NCBI RefSeq assembly: GCF_003001695.1
Contig: NZ_PVYX01000002.1
Coordinates: 1,922,001-1,986,000 of the forward strand
Direction: 5' to 3'
DNA length: 64,000 nt
Source: Flagellimonas meridianipacifica
GTDB lineage: Bacteria; Bacteroidota; Bacteroidia; Flavobacteriales; Flavobacteriaceae
Shown here: piece by piece, positions 44,199 to 53,529 of the stretch
Layout: the number at the start of each line of letters is the position of its first letter
How positions within the stretch are numbered: position 1 is the first letter of the stretch
Made by a program: the position numbers and the translations under genes
Notes under the pieces: model-generated
What the model saw: only the letters and a program-made list of their open reading frames with translations
The model's database searches: none
Told to the model about the DNA's origin: nothing

Positions 44199-46094
44199 TT
44201 ATTTATAAACAATTACGCTCAAAGGGGGTAATGTCATACTTACCGATTTTGGGCAGCCGTTCCATTCTTTGGAAGTTGGTCTCAATGTTTTTTTACCCAC
44301 ACCACTGCCAGAGTACTTGACATCATCACTATTAAACAACAATTTCATTTGCTTGGATTTGTGCACCCCCACTCTGTAGTTTTCTCTTGGTACAGGAGTA
44401 AAATTGCAGACCACAATTAGATCATCTTCAGGATTATTACCCATACGTTTATAGGAAATCACGGTGTTTTCCCGATCATTGTACTCAATCCATTGGAATC
44501 CTTCCGGACTGAATTGTTTTTCATGTAATGCTGGACTTTCTTTATACAACTTATTTAGGTCCTTGATGGTCTCCTGAATCCCTGAATGAAAATCGTATTG
44601 CGTCAAATGCCAATCCAAGCTATTCTGAAAATCCCATTCGGAAGACTGACCGAACTCTCCTCCCATAAACAATAAATTGGCTCCTGGATGTGTAAACATG
44701 TATCCATAGAGCAGCCTTAAATTGGCAAACCTTTGCCATTCATCCCCTGGCATGCGGTATAAAAGGGAATTTTTACCGTAAACCACCTCATCATGCGAAA
44801 AGGGTAACATAAAGTTTTCGGTAAAAGCATAGGTCATGCTAAAGGTGATATCATTTAAATCGTATGAGCGATGGATAGGCTCTTTTTTGAAAAACTCCAA
44901 AGTGTCGTGCATCCATCCCATCATCCACTTCATACCAAAGCCAAGCCCTCCAAAATGAACAGGCTTGGAAACTCCTGTAAATGCAGTAGATTCCTCGGCA
45001 ATGGTTTGTACACCTTCAAAACTTGCGTATACTTCTTGATTCATTTCCCTAAGAAAAGACATCGCTTCAAGATTTTCATTGTTTCCGTACATGTTCGGTT
45101 CCCACTCCCCGTCTTCACGTGAGTAATCCAAATACAGCATGGACGCCACCGCATCTACACGTAATCCATCCACATGGTATTGGTCTAACCAAAAAATAGC
45201 GTTGCTAATCAAAAAAGCCCTTACCTCGTTTCTTCCATAATTGAAAATGAGACTTTTCCAGTCTGGATGATACCCTCTTCGCCTATCGGGATGCTCATAA
45301 AGATGGGAGCCATCAAAGAAACCAAGCCCATGTGCGTCTTCTGGAAAATGTGAGGGTACCCAATCTAAAATCACTCCAATTCCTTTTTGATGGAACTTAT
45401 CAACCAATAGCTTGAAATCTTCGGGTTTTCCAAAACGTGAAGTGGGTGCAAAATAGCCAGTAAGTTGATATCCCCAGGATGGGTCGTAGGGATATTCCAT
45501 AATTGGCATGAATTCTACATGGGTAAATCCCATATCTTCCACATAACTCACCAATTCATCAGCCAACTCAATGTAGCTTAGTGATTCCCAGCCATTTTTC
45601 TTTTTCCAAGAACCGAGATGTACTTCATAAACTGAATAAGCTTTATCCAAGGCGTTATGATCAGTTCGGTTCTTCATCCAAGACTCATCCTTCCATTTAT
45701 AAGAAGCTTCCCAAACCACTGAAGCCGTATTGGGAGGGATTTCGCAATATCTTCCAAAAGGGTCCGCTTTTTCAGTCCAAATATCATTATGATGGGATTG
45801 AATCTTATACTTGTACAGCGTTCCCATATCCAACCCTGGAATAAAACCTTCCCAAATGCCACTTTGGTCCCATCTTACATTCAATTCGTGCTCTCCTGGC
45901 TGCCAGTGATTAAAATCACCGACTACGGAGACCGACTTAGCGGAAGGGGCCCATACCGCAAAGTATGTTCCCTTTTTTCCATCAACTTTCGTTAGGTGGG
46001 AACCCAGTTTTTCATAAAGCCTGAAATGCTTTCCGGATTTAAAGAGATTGATATCGAAATCGGTAAAAAAGCTATGTGGAATTACTTCAGCCAT
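44199..46094 (-). CDS. glgB: 1,4-alpha-glucan branching enzyme
   Basis: GH13 enzyme that makes alpha-1,6 branches in glycogen-like glucan. The 631-residue protein has an N-terminal CBM48 part (FAVWAPSAKSVSVVGDFNHW) and the catalytic barrel with nucleophile Asp314 (GLRVDAVASMLYLDYS), the acid/base Glu in TIAEESTAF and FSHDEVVYGKNSLL. Its start overlaps the end of the maltokinase gene by 8 bases. Length matches the 620-640 residue class without the extended N-terminus. Confidence 0.96.
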   Translation of the reverse strand: MAEVIPHSFFTDFDINLFKSGKHFRLYEKLGSHLTKVDGKKGTYFAVWAPSAKSVSVVGDFNHWQPGEHELNVRWDQSGIWEGFIPGLDMGTLYKYKIQSHHNDIWTEKADPFGRYCEIPPNTASVVWEASYKWKDESWMKNRTDHNALDKAYSVYEVHLGSWKKKNGWESLSYIELADELVSYVEDMGFTHVEFMPIMEYPYDPSWGYQLTGYFAPTSRFGKPEDFKLLVDKFHQKGIGVILDWVPSHFPEDAHGLGFFDGSHLYEHPDRRRGYHPDWKSLIFNYGRNEVRAFLISNAIFWLDQYHVDGLRVDAVASMLYLDYSREDGEWEPNMYGNNENLEAMSFLREMNQEVYASFEGVQTIAEESTAFTGVSKPVHFGGLGFGMKWMMGWMHDTLEFFKKEPIHRSYDLNDITFSMTYAFTENFMLPFSHDEVVYGKNSLLYRMPGDEWQRFANLRLLYGYMFTHPGANLLFMGGEFGQSSEWDFQNSLDWHLTQYDFHSGIQETIKDLNKLYKESPALHEKQFSPEGFQWIEYNDRENTVISYKRMGNNPEDDLIVVCNFTPVPRENYRVGVHKSKQMKLLFNSDDVKYSGSGVGKKTLRPTSKEWNGCPKSVSMTLPPLSVIVYK

Positions 46095-47700
46095 GTTGTT
46101 TGTTATTTATTATACCCATAATACCTCGAAGTGGTATTACCGCCCATAAAGGTCTTGAATTCATTTCGTATCCCAATTCGTACACTGCTTTTTCGAGCAT
46201 GCAGTACTCTAGCAAAAAAATACGTTCTTGGGTGTAGCCTATGTTGATATTGTTTTTCTGAATCAAATCTACATATACAGCGTAAAAAACATTAATAAAA
46301 TAGGTGTATAAAATCTCCCCTGCATGAAATAGTTCTTCCTGAGAATAGGGATACTTGTCTTCATTATTAAAAATAGTGGCGTAAACAGCGTAATGAAATG
46401 ATCTGAAAATACCTGCTACATCTTTTAAGGGAGGTTGTTTTACTTTTCTGTCCCGAATGGTACTCTCGGGCTCTCCCTCAAAATCCAATAAATAAAAATC
46501 GTCACCTTTGACCAAAACCTGACCCAAATGATAATCGCCGTGAACGCGCAACCGTTCACCTTTAAGCTTGGTCCAGTCAAAACCAATAAATCGCTTTCGG
46601 ATTTCGTTCTTTCGCTCCAAAAATTCTTTGGCCAGGTCAGCGGACATTCCCGAAAGTCGGCCGATGTTATTTTCGACAGTATTCAGTCGGTTTTGAAATT
46701 GATATAGCAAACGATTTTTAAGCCATACTTCATAGTCCCCATTAAAATGCTCCGGAGTAAAGGCGGTGTCCTCAAATTCGGAACCCAAGGCTACATGCAT
46801 CTCTGCTGTTCTTTTGGCCAGGGTTTGAAGTTTTAGAAAGATGTTGAGTCCAACCCAGTCAATAATTTGTGGTGGAACATCCGCTATTTGCAATCTATTG
46901 AACAGCTCGGTCTCCGGAAGGGAGTAAACATCCAGGTTTTTTCGCTCAAGACACTGAAAAACACCATCAATCTCCTTCGACATGAATTCCCATGCATCTC
47001 CTTCATTGGGCACCAATTCTTGCATCAAGGCAATTGTAATATTGGCATTGTCAGAATCGATAATACTTAAACTACCCATGTAGGCCGGAGTATTTTTGAA
47101 CTCCTTTTTCTCGGAAAGGAAACGACTCATTTCATAATCTGGGTTTTTATCAGCATAAATGCGCCTAAAAAACTTAATTACGTATTTGTCGTTCATTATA
47201 ATCGAGGTGTTGCTCTGCTCCAACCCCATAAATCGTGACGAGCTGTACTCTGTATCGTCGAAATTTGTGCTTTTATGATATCTAACTCTCGTGGTATCGT
47301 TGGGTTCGGCTGTTACCAAACGTTCAAATACCAATTTCCTAAAAGCTTCCAAATTAAGGGCATCTATGATAAAACCGTCCTGACCGTTGAGTTTTAGAGG
47401 TAGAATCCTATCTTTTTTAGCAAAATTTACATCGGATACAAAAGCTATGGGAAGAAAATAATGCTGATAAAAGGCCTCTTCGAAATTTATTTCCAAAATC
47501 AACCCATAATACACTTCACCATGCTGCTGAATCCTGAAATGTTCTTGAAGCTCAATGTATTTTAACTTGCTCGATTTTCCACCATACCATCTCTGACGAA
47601 CCACATAGTCTTGCAAAACCGTCGATAAGAACACGTCGGTAAAACTGTTGTCGTCCAACAGCTGTTCCCATGCTATATTGAATTCGTAGGGTGGTTTCAA
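46087..47700 (-). CDS. Maltokinase (Pep2/Mak type)
   Basis: Phosphorylates maltose to maltose-1-phosphate, the donor for GlgE. The 537-residue protein resembles aminoglycoside-phosphotransferase-like maltokinases. An N-terminal VVRQRWYGGKSSKLKYIELQ cap lies near residue 34, the nucleotide part has VIKFFRRIYADKNPDYEMSR, and the catalytic core shows RVHGDYHLGQVLVK and YLLDFEGEPESTIRDRKVKQ, followed by PPLKDVAGIFRSFHYAVY. In many bacteria it is fused to trehalose synthase; here it is free. It follows glgE by 17 bases. Confidence 0.92.
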   Translation of the reverse strand: MKPPYEFNIAWEQLLDDNSFTDVFLSTVLQDYVVRQRWYGGKSSKLKYIELQEHFRIQQHGEVYYGLILEINFEEAFYQHYFLPIAFVSDVNFAKKDRILPLKLNGQDGFIIDALNLEAFRKLVFERLVTAEPNDTTRVRYHKSTNFDDTEYSSSRFMGLEQSNTSIIMNDKYVIKFFRRIYADKNPDYEMSRFLSEKKEFKNTPAYMGSLSIIDSDNANITIALMQELVPNEGDAWEFMSKEIDGVFQCLERKNLDVYSLPETELFNRLQIADVPPQIIDWVGLNIFLKLQTLAKRTAEMHVALGSEFEDTAFTPEHFNGDYEVWLKNRLLYQFQNRLNTVENNIGRLSGMSADLAKEFLERKNEIRKRFIGFDWTKLKGERLRVHGDYHLGQVLVKGDDFYLLDFEGEPESTIRDRKVKQPPLKDVAGIFRSFHYAVYATIFNNEDKYPYSQEELFHAGEILYTYFINVFYAVYVDLIQKNNINIGYTQERIFLLEYCMLEKAVYELGYEMNSRPLWAVIPLRGIMGIINNKQHG

Positions 47701-47717
47701 ACTAAATTTGTATTTGT

Positions 47718-49658
47718 TTAATCCTTAATGATATGGAACAAATGAAAGGGTAAATTGGGATGTAGCTCCACAAAATTCCATTCGTCATACCAATGATACT
47801 CTTTTTGCGTCATTTCGTCTTTGATGTGCAATCCTTGTCCATCACTCAAACCCAATTCCTGCAAAGGAACTTGTAACCTTCCTTGCCGCAAGTATTGTGA
47901 ATCCAAGCTAACTACAATCAACATCTCATCCGTCTTGTCATCGTTCCACTTGTAAAATGCCATAAGGTGATCGTTGTCAATATGGCAAAACTTTATGTTA
48001 TTGGTTTGCTGAAGTGCCTCATGCTGGTGTCTTACCTCATTTATTTTGCTGATATGATGGGTCAATCCATTTTCGATTGTCCAATCCCAATGTCTCACTT
48101 CGTATTTTTCACAATCCAAATACTCTTCTTTCCCAGGTAGTGCATCAGTTACCATATACTCAAATACAGGTCCGTAAATGCCAAGGTTACCACTCAAAGT
48201 TGCAGCCAATGCGTATCTAATGATGTGCATGGATTCATTGGCACCCTGCAGATGATATGGATTGATATCTGGCGTATTGGGCCAAAAATTAGGCCGGTAA
48301 TATTCCCGCATCTCAGTTTGGGTGAGCTCCGTGACATATTCTATCAATTCATGTTTTGAGACTCTCCAAGTAAAATAGGTATAAGACTGTGAATACCCTT
48401 GCTTGGCCAGTTGTTGCATCACCTTAGGTCTTGAAAATGCTTCGGCCAAAAAGAGTACATCTGGATGCTCTTTTTTGATTTCAGAAATCAACCAGTGCCA
48501 AAAATAATAGGGTTTTGTATGGGGATTGTCCACTCTAAAAACCTTGACACCAAAGCCGACCCAATGCTGCACAATACTTAGCAGTTCTTCCCAAAGCGCT
48601 TTATATTCCTTTGTCTCGAAATAAAAATTAACAATGTCCTGATACTTTTTGGGAGGATTTTCGGCATATTGGATGGTGCCATCAGGTCGTTTTCTGAACC
48701 ATTCAGGGTGTTCCGAAACGTATGGGTGGTCCGGTGCTGCTTGAAATGCAATATCCATTGCCACCTCAATACCAAAATCTCCAGCTTTTTTTATCAGTTT
48801 TTTAAAATCTTTCTCTGTACCTAACTGAGGGTGGATTGATTTATGGCCTCCATATTTGGAACCAATACCCCATGGCACTCCAGAATCTCCTTCCTGGGCA
48901 TTTACCGTATTGTTCTTTCCCTTTCGGTTAACTTCACCAATAGGATGAATTGGAGGAAAATAAAGGGTATCAAAACCCATTTTGGCAATTCTGGGCAATA
49001 ATTGCTCACAATCCTTAAAGGTACCGTGCTGTCCTTCTTGTGGTGCGGACGAGCGTGGAAAAAACTCGTACCAAGTGCTAAAATTTGCCTTTTTCCGGTC
49101 CACATATACTTGAAGTTCTTTGCTTTCATTCGCCAAAATACGTTGAGGATGTTTTAGCAACCATTTTTTCAACGTATCGGAAGCGGCAAAATTGACTGCT
49201 TCCTCGTAAGTAGATTCATCTTCAAATTTTGAGATCCATTCTTTTAGCTTTTTTTTGTCCTCAGCCCCAGCCTTTTTTGCCAAAAACTTTAAATATTGAA
49301 TCCCATCGAGCAATTCGCTCTTGAGGTGTTGCCCATCGGCCAACTTAGCTTCCACCCCATGCTGCCAATTGAGTGCATAATCCACCCAGCCTTGGATTTT
49401 ATAGGTATAGAAACCTTGTTTTTCAACCTTAAAAGTGGCTTGGTACACATCATTTCCTAGATGCTCCATGCGAACTTCGCTATATTTTTTTTGGTTTTCG
49501 TGTTTATAAAGCAGTTCAGATTGAATTACATCATGGCCATCTGGAAGAATATCGGCCGTTACATGGACACGCTCACCCAAGGTTCTTTTAATAAAAAAAC
49601 GACCAGATTCAAGTTGTGGGGAAATATTGTCGATTACTACACGCTGCTGTTTAAACAT
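47718..49658 (-). CDS. glgE: Alpha-1,4-glucan:maltose-1-phosphate maltosyltransferase
   Basis: Extends alpha-1,4-glucan by two glucose units from maltose-1-phosphate. The 646-residue GH13_3 protein has the nucleophile Asp377 in VFRVDNPHTKPYYFW and the acid/base Glu406 in LFLAEAFSRPKVM. This 29-residue spacing equals that of Streptomyces GlgE (D394/E423). An N-terminal beta domain (SGRFFIKRTLGERVHVTADI) and the long helical insert (about 150-200) are typical. It is the first gene of the minus-strand glucan operon; a TATATTTA sequence (one mismatch to the -7 consensus) lies about 30 bases upstream. Confidence 0.96.
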   Translation of the reverse strand: MFKQQRVVIDNISPQLESGRFFIKRTLGERVHVTADILPDGHDVIQSELLYKHENQKKYSEVRMEHLGNDVYQATFKVEKQGFYTYKIQGWVDYALNWQHGVEAKLADGQHLKSELLDGIQYLKFLAKKAGAEDKKKLKEWISKFEDESTYEEAVNFAASDTLKKWLLKHPQRILANESKELQVYVDRKKANFSTWYEFFPRSSAPQEGQHGTFKDCEQLLPRIAKMGFDTLYFPPIHPIGEVNRKGKNNTVNAQEGDSGVPWGIGSKYGGHKSIHPQLGTEKDFKKLIKKAGDFGIEVAMDIAFQAAPDHPYVSEHPEWFRKRPDGTIQYAENPPKKYQDIVNFYFETKEYKALWEELLSIVQHWVGFGVKVFRVDNPHTKPYYFWHWLISEIKKEHPDVLFLAEAFSRPKVMQQLAKQGYSQSYTYFTWRVSKHELIEYVTELTQTEMREYYRPNFWPNTPDINPYHLQGANESMHIIRYALAATLSGNLGIYGPVFEYMVTDALPGKEEYLDCEKYEVRHWDWTIENGLTHHISKINEVRHQHEALQQTNNIKFCHIDNDHLMAFYKWNDDKTDEMLIVVSLDSQYLRQGRLQVPLQELGLSDGQGLHIKDEMTQKEYHWYDEWNFVELHPNLPFHLFHIIKD

Positions 49659-49825
49659 AGTTTAGTTAAGTTGGTCTTTGTCATAAATATAGAAATTAAA
49701 CCTACATTTTCAGGATTGCTGCATGATATTTCCTCTCACAACCGTTTTAATTACTAAAATTATGGCCCGCTTTTTGATTTCATAGTGGGAAAATAGAAAT
49801 AGTGCAAATCATAAAAATCAATAAC

Positions 49826-50404
49826 ATGAAAAAAATCAATACAATATTCGGTGCATTCCTACTCTTGTTTATCGTAGCTTGTGAAGGCCCTGAGGGACCT
49901 CCTGGGTTTGATGGACTGGATGGAGCGCCTGGACCTGAGGGTGCACCCGGCATTCAAGGCCAGGTAATTGAAGTAGATGGGGTAAACTTTGGTTTTGACC
50001 CTGACAATAATCTTTTTAGTACCCTAATTACATTTAGTGATGAAACTAATTTTGAAATCCTTGAATCAGATGCTGTATTGGTCTATCGATTTGATGGTAC
50101 AATAGACCTTGATGATGGTAGTACCGCTAACGCATGGAGTCAACTTCCGCAAAACTTTTTCCTTGCTGAGGGTACCATTCAATATGTTTTTGCACATACT
50201 TTTGTGGATGTGGAACTTTTCATCGATGGAAATTTTGATTTATCGGGACTTGATACAGCGTTTACAGATGATCAATTCTTCAGGATAGTAATTCTTCCCA
50301 GTGAGTTCGCTGACAGTTCCAGAATGGACACTTCAAACCTTAGTGTAGTTATGTCTGCTATAGGAGTCAGCGAAAGTGAAGTTCAAAAAATCCAAATGGA
50401 TTAA
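49826..50404 (+). CDS. Collagen-like lipoprotein
   Basis: A 192-residue exported lipoprotein from the ATG at 49826. The lipobox is IVAC (Cys19). Directly after the lipid site come eight perfect Gly-X-Y triplets (21-44, GPE GPP GFD GLD GAP GPE GAP GIQ), long enough for a short collagen-type stalk though trimerisation is unproven. The rest (50-192) is an acidic soluble domain ending in VQKIQMD. The triplets place the globular part away from the membrane. A terminator follows 20 bases after the stop. Confidence 0.82.
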   Translation: MKKINTIFGAFLLLFIVACEGPEGPPGFDGLDGAPGPEGAPGIQGQVIEVDGVNFGFDPDNNLFSTLITFSDETNFEILESDAVLVYRFDGTIDLDDGSTANAWSQLPQNFFLAEGTIQYVFAHTFVDVELFIDGNFDLSGLDTAFTDDQFFRIVILPSEFADSSRMDTSNLSVVMSAIGVSESEVQKIQMD

Positions 50405-50424
50405 TTCTTTTGTGATATAAATTG

Positions 50425-50450
50425 AAGCCTCGCCATGGCGAGGCTTTTTT
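50425..50450 (+). terminator. Rho-independent terminator after the collagen-like gene
   Basis: AGCCTCGCC-AT-GGCGAGGCT is a perfect palindrome-type stem followed by T6, 20 bases after the stop. Confidence 0.9.
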
Positions 50451-50528
50451 ATTTGTGCTTATATCATTTTCAGCACTATTTTTGAAAGGAATATCAAAAA
50501 TTGCGTCTAAATAGAAAAAGAAAAAAGA

Positions 50529-51020
50529 ATGGGAAAAAACTTGCTTTGGGTGGCCCTTTTACTAATTGCAGGATGTAAAGGTGTATCTCAGGAACAGAAT
50601 AAGGAAATTGCGGAAACAAAAGAGTATCCAATCACAAAGACAGACGCCGAATGGAGGGCAGAGTTAACAGATATGGAATACTACGTACTGCGCAAGGCTG
50701 CTACTGAAAATGCTTTCACCAGTGATTTGTTGGACAATAAGGAAAAGGGCACCTATGTTTGTGCCGCTTGCGCTACTCCCCTATTTAGAAGTGAAAATAA
50801 ATTTGACTCTGGCACGGGATGGCCGAGTTTTGACCGCGAAATAGAGAATAGTGTTGCGTATGACGTGGATTACAAGATAGGATATGCGAGAACAGAAGAA
50901 CACTGCGCCACCTGTGGTGGCCATCTCGGACATGTATTTAATGATGGGCCCAGAAACACTACTGGAAAGAGACATTGCATCAACGGAGTGGCCTTGGATT
51001 TTATTCCCGATTCCGAATAA
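50529..51020 (+). CDS. msrB: Peptide-methionine (R)-S-oxide reductase, lipoprotein form
   Basis: Repairs R-methionine sulfoxide in envelope proteins. A 163-residue product with lipobox (LIAGC, Cys16) after MGKNLLWVALLLIAG, then the MsrB domain with zinc cysteines CAAC and CATC. The catalytic Cys is in KRHCINGVALDF. The sequence GTGWPSF replaces the usual GCGWPSF, so the resolving cysteine is a Thr, meaning regeneration must use another route. The second msrB follows 30 bases later. Confidence 0.93.
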   Translation: MGKNLLWVALLLIAGCKGVSQEQNKEIAETKEYPITKTDAEWRAELTDMEYYVLRKAATENAFTSDLLDNKEKGTYVCAACATPLFRSENKFDSGTGWPSFDREIENSVAYDVDYKIGYARTEEHCATCGGHLGHVFNDGPRNTTGKRHCINGVALDFIPDSE

Positions 51021-51050
51021 ATACATTAACTTTCTTGAAAATATTCGCTA

Positions 51051-51455
51051 TTGAAAAAGTACGCCGTAGAAAGAACTGAAGAGGAGTGGAAAAAACAACT
51101 ATCTCCAGATGAGTATCGAATTTTAAGACAAAAAGGCACGGAATACCCCCATACAGGAGAATTCAACCTTCATTTTAAAAAAGGGGCTTATCACTGCAAA
51201 GCATGTAATGCCAAGTTATTTGAAAGTGGCAACAAGTTCGAAAGCGGTTGCGGCTGGCCTTCTTTTGACCAAGCTGTTGAAGGAGCCATTGAATATATAA
51301 GGGATACTTCCCATGGAATGATTCGCACGGAAACTGTATGCGCCAATTGTGGCAGTCATTTGGGCCATGTATTCAATGATGGGCCACGGGAAACCACAGG
51401 CCAACGCTATTGTATCAACTCCCTTAGCATCGATTTCGACCCTTCTGAAGAGTAA
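51051..51455 (+). CDS. msrB: Peptide-methionine (R)-S-oxide reductase, cytoplasmic form (TTG start)
   Basis: A 134-residue cytoplasmic MsrB with CKAC and CANC zinc pairs, resolving Cys in GCGWPSF and catalytic Cys in QRYCINSLSIDF. The frame starts with TTG at 51051 (LKKYAVERTEEEWKKQL, matching the family start), 30 bases after the first msrB. No ATG in frame precedes the conserved domain. It pairs with the lipoprotein form to cover two compartments. Confidence 0.93.
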   Translation: MKKYAVERTEEEWKKQLSPDEYRILRQKGTEYPHTGEFNLHFKKGAYHCKACNAKLFESGNKFESGCGWPSFDQAVEGAIEYIRDTSHGMIRTETVCANCGSHLGHVFNDGPRETTGQRYCINSLSIDFDPSEE

Positions 51456-51511
51456 CCTTCCTCAAAAACTTTTCTAGAATTTGCCGCTTGGTAAATGGCA
51501 TTTGAATTCCG

Positions 51512-51519
51512 TATTTTTG
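51512..51519 (+). promoter_or_regulatory. Bacteroidota -7 promoter element of lpdA
   Basis: TATTTTTG, perfect TAnnTTTG, with TTG at 51488-51490 as a possible -33 element 21 bases upstream. Leader about 52 bases to the lpdA ATG. Confidence 0.65.
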
Positions 51520-51575
51520 CACCTGCCAAACCAAAAGGTTAGGTATCAATCATAACAACTAAAATCTAAAAAGGA

Positions 51576-52967
51576 ATGAGCAATTTTGATGTAATTGTTT
51601 TGGGAAGCGGCCCCGGGGGCTATGTTACTGCCATAAGGGCATCGCAACTTGGTTTTAAAACAGCCATTGTTGAGAAAGAAAGCCTAGGCGGTGTTTGTTT
51701 GAATTGGGGATGTATTCCTACCAAAGCATTATTGAAATCAGCTCAGGTTTTTGAATATTTGAAGCATGCAGAGGATTATGGGTTGAGTGCCAAAAAGGTA
51801 GAGCACGATTTTGATGCCGTTGTGAAAAGAAGTCGTGGTGTTGCAGATGGAATGAGCAAAGGTGTTCAATTTTTGATGAAGAAAAACAAAATTGAGGTTT
51901 TGAACGGGTACGGTAAAATAATGCCAGGAAAAAAGGTCATCGTTAAAGGAGAGCATGGAGACCCCGCCGAATATTCTGCAGACCACATTATTATTGCCAC
52001 AGGTGCGAGAAGCCGCGAGTTACCCAGTCTTCCCCAAGATGGTAAGAAGGTGATTGGTTATCGCGAAGCCATGACATTGGAAAAACAGCCAAAGAAGATG
52101 ATTGTTGTAGGTAGTGGTGCCATTGGTATTGAATTTGCCTATTTCTACAATTCCATGGGAACCGAGGTTACGGTCGTGGAATATCTTCCGAATATAGTCC
52201 CGGTTGAAGATGAAGACGTTTCCAAACAATTGGAGCGTAGTTTCAAAAAAGCGGGTGTTAAAATTAAAACTTCAGCAGAGGTTACCCATGTGGACACATC
52301 TGGAGAAGGAGTTAAAGCCACGGTAAAAACCGCCAAAGGTGAAGAAATCTTGGAAGCCGATATCTTACTTTCCGCAGTAGGAATCAAAACAAATATTGAG
52401 AACATTGGCTTGGAAGATGTTGGGATAGCCGTGGATAGAGATAAAATACTGGTAAACGATTACTACCAAACCAACATCCCAGGATATTATGCCATTGGAG
52501 ATGTAACTCCCGGTCAAGCTTTGGCACACGTAGCATCTGCAGAAGGAATCCTTTGCGTAGAGAAAATTGCTGAAATGCACGTTGAACCGTTGGATTACGG
52601 CAATATTCCTGGATGTACCTATTGTATGCCAGAGGTTGCTTCCGTTGGTTTGACCGAAAAACAGGCCAAAGAGCAGGGATACGATATCAAAGTGGGTAAA
52701 TTTCCATTTTCTGCAAGCGGTAAAGCAAAGGCATCCGGGAATTCAGATGGATTCGTCAAGGTTATTTTTGATGCCAAATATGGTGAATGGTTAGGCTGTC
52801 ACATGATTGGAGCCGGTGTGACCGATATGATTGCTGAAGCAGTAGTGGGAAGAAAATTGGAAACTACAGGTCATGAAATCCTAAAGGCGGTTCACCCACA
52901 CCCAACTATGAGTGAAGCGGTCATGGAGGCTGTGGCTGATGCTTACGATGAAGTGATTCACCTGTAG
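51576..52967 (+). CDS. lpdA: Dihydrolipoyl dehydrogenase
   Basis: E3 flavoprotein of the 2-oxo acid dehydrogenase complexes. The 463-residue protein has the FAD fold VIVLGSGPGGYVTAIRASQL at the N-terminus, the redox disulfide GGVCLNWGCIPTKA near 38-51, NAD fold MIVVGSGAIGIEFAYFYNSM, YYAIGDVTPGQALAHVASAE and the active-site His-Glu in AVHPHPTMSEAVMEA. It has its own promoter and is followed 10 bases later by a PepSY-like gene. Confidence 0.96.
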   Translation: MSNFDVIVLGSGPGGYVTAIRASQLGFKTAIVEKESLGGVCLNWGCIPTKALLKSAQVFEYLKHAEDYGLSAKKVEHDFDAVVKRSRGVADGMSKGVQFLMKKNKIEVLNGYGKIMPGKKVIVKGEHGDPAEYSADHIIIATGARSRELPSLPQDGKKVIGYREAMTLEKQPKKMIVVGSGAIGIEFAYFYNSMGTEVTVVEYLPNIVPVEDEDVSKQLERSFKKAGVKIKTSAEVTHVDTSGEGVKATVKTAKGEEILEADILLSAVGIKTNIENIGLEDVGIAVDRDKILVNDYYQTNIPGYYAIGDVTPGQALAHVASAEGILCVEKIAEMHVEPLDYGNIPGCTYCMPEVASVGLTEKQAKEQGYDIKVGKFPFSASGKAKASGNSDGFVKVIFDAKYGEWLGCHMIGAGVTDMIAEAVVGRKLETTGHEILKAVHPHPTMSEAVMEAVADAYDEVIHL

Positions 52968-52977
52968 TCCCTCTTTT

Positions 52978-53529
52978 ATGAAATGGAATCATAGAAATAT
53001 CCATAGGGATATTGCATACTTCTATATTGGCCTCATCATTGCTTTCTCTTTTTCCGGGATTATTTTGAACCATAGGCAGGACTGGTATCCCATGGATTAT
53101 GCTTACGAGTCTGAAGAAGTACAAATAGCCTTACCAGATAATCCTAAGAGTTTGGACTCTGAAGAGTTTATCAAGTCCATTGCGCAAAAATGGGACCTTC
53201 AGGATAAATATGATGGACATAGAATACGTGGTGAAGAGCTTCGCGCTAATTTTAAACGGAACATAACTTTGGACATCAATACAAAAACGGGAAAAGGCTT
53301 TTTGGAGTACAAAAGAAAAGTACCGGTTTTGGGTCACACCATGTTTTTACATAAAAGCACAAACAGTTTTTGGATTTGGTACTCCGATATTTTTGGAGCC
53401 GCGATGCTCATTATTGCCTTTACTGGACTGTTCATCACCAAGGGAAAAAACAGTTTTAGAAAACGAGGCTGGAAATTGGCGTTGGCTGGGGTTTTGTTCC
53501 CAATATTATTTTTAATACTGTTCGCATAA
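52978..53529 (+). CDS. PepSY-associated membrane protein
   Basis: A 183-residue protein with an N-terminal membrane helix (HRDIAYFYIGLIIAFSFSGI), a soluble middle (40-130) and two C-terminal helices. It resembles the PepSY-associated TM helix family found near iron reductases and siderophore systems, with HMxF-like GHTMFLHKSTNSFWIWYSDI before the second helix. Possible heme or cation handling is inferred from family only. It is 10 bases after lpdA and its stop overlaps the next start as TAATG. Confidence 0.8.
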   Translation: MKWNHRNIHRDIAYFYIGLIIAFSFSGIILNHRQDWYPMDYAYESEEVQIALPDNPKSLDSEEFIKSIAQKWDLQDKYDGHRIRGEELRANFKRNITLDINTKTGKGFLEYKRKVPVLGHTMFLHKSTNSFWIWYSDIFGAAMLIIAFTGLFITKGKNSFRKRGWKLALAGVLFPILFLILFA

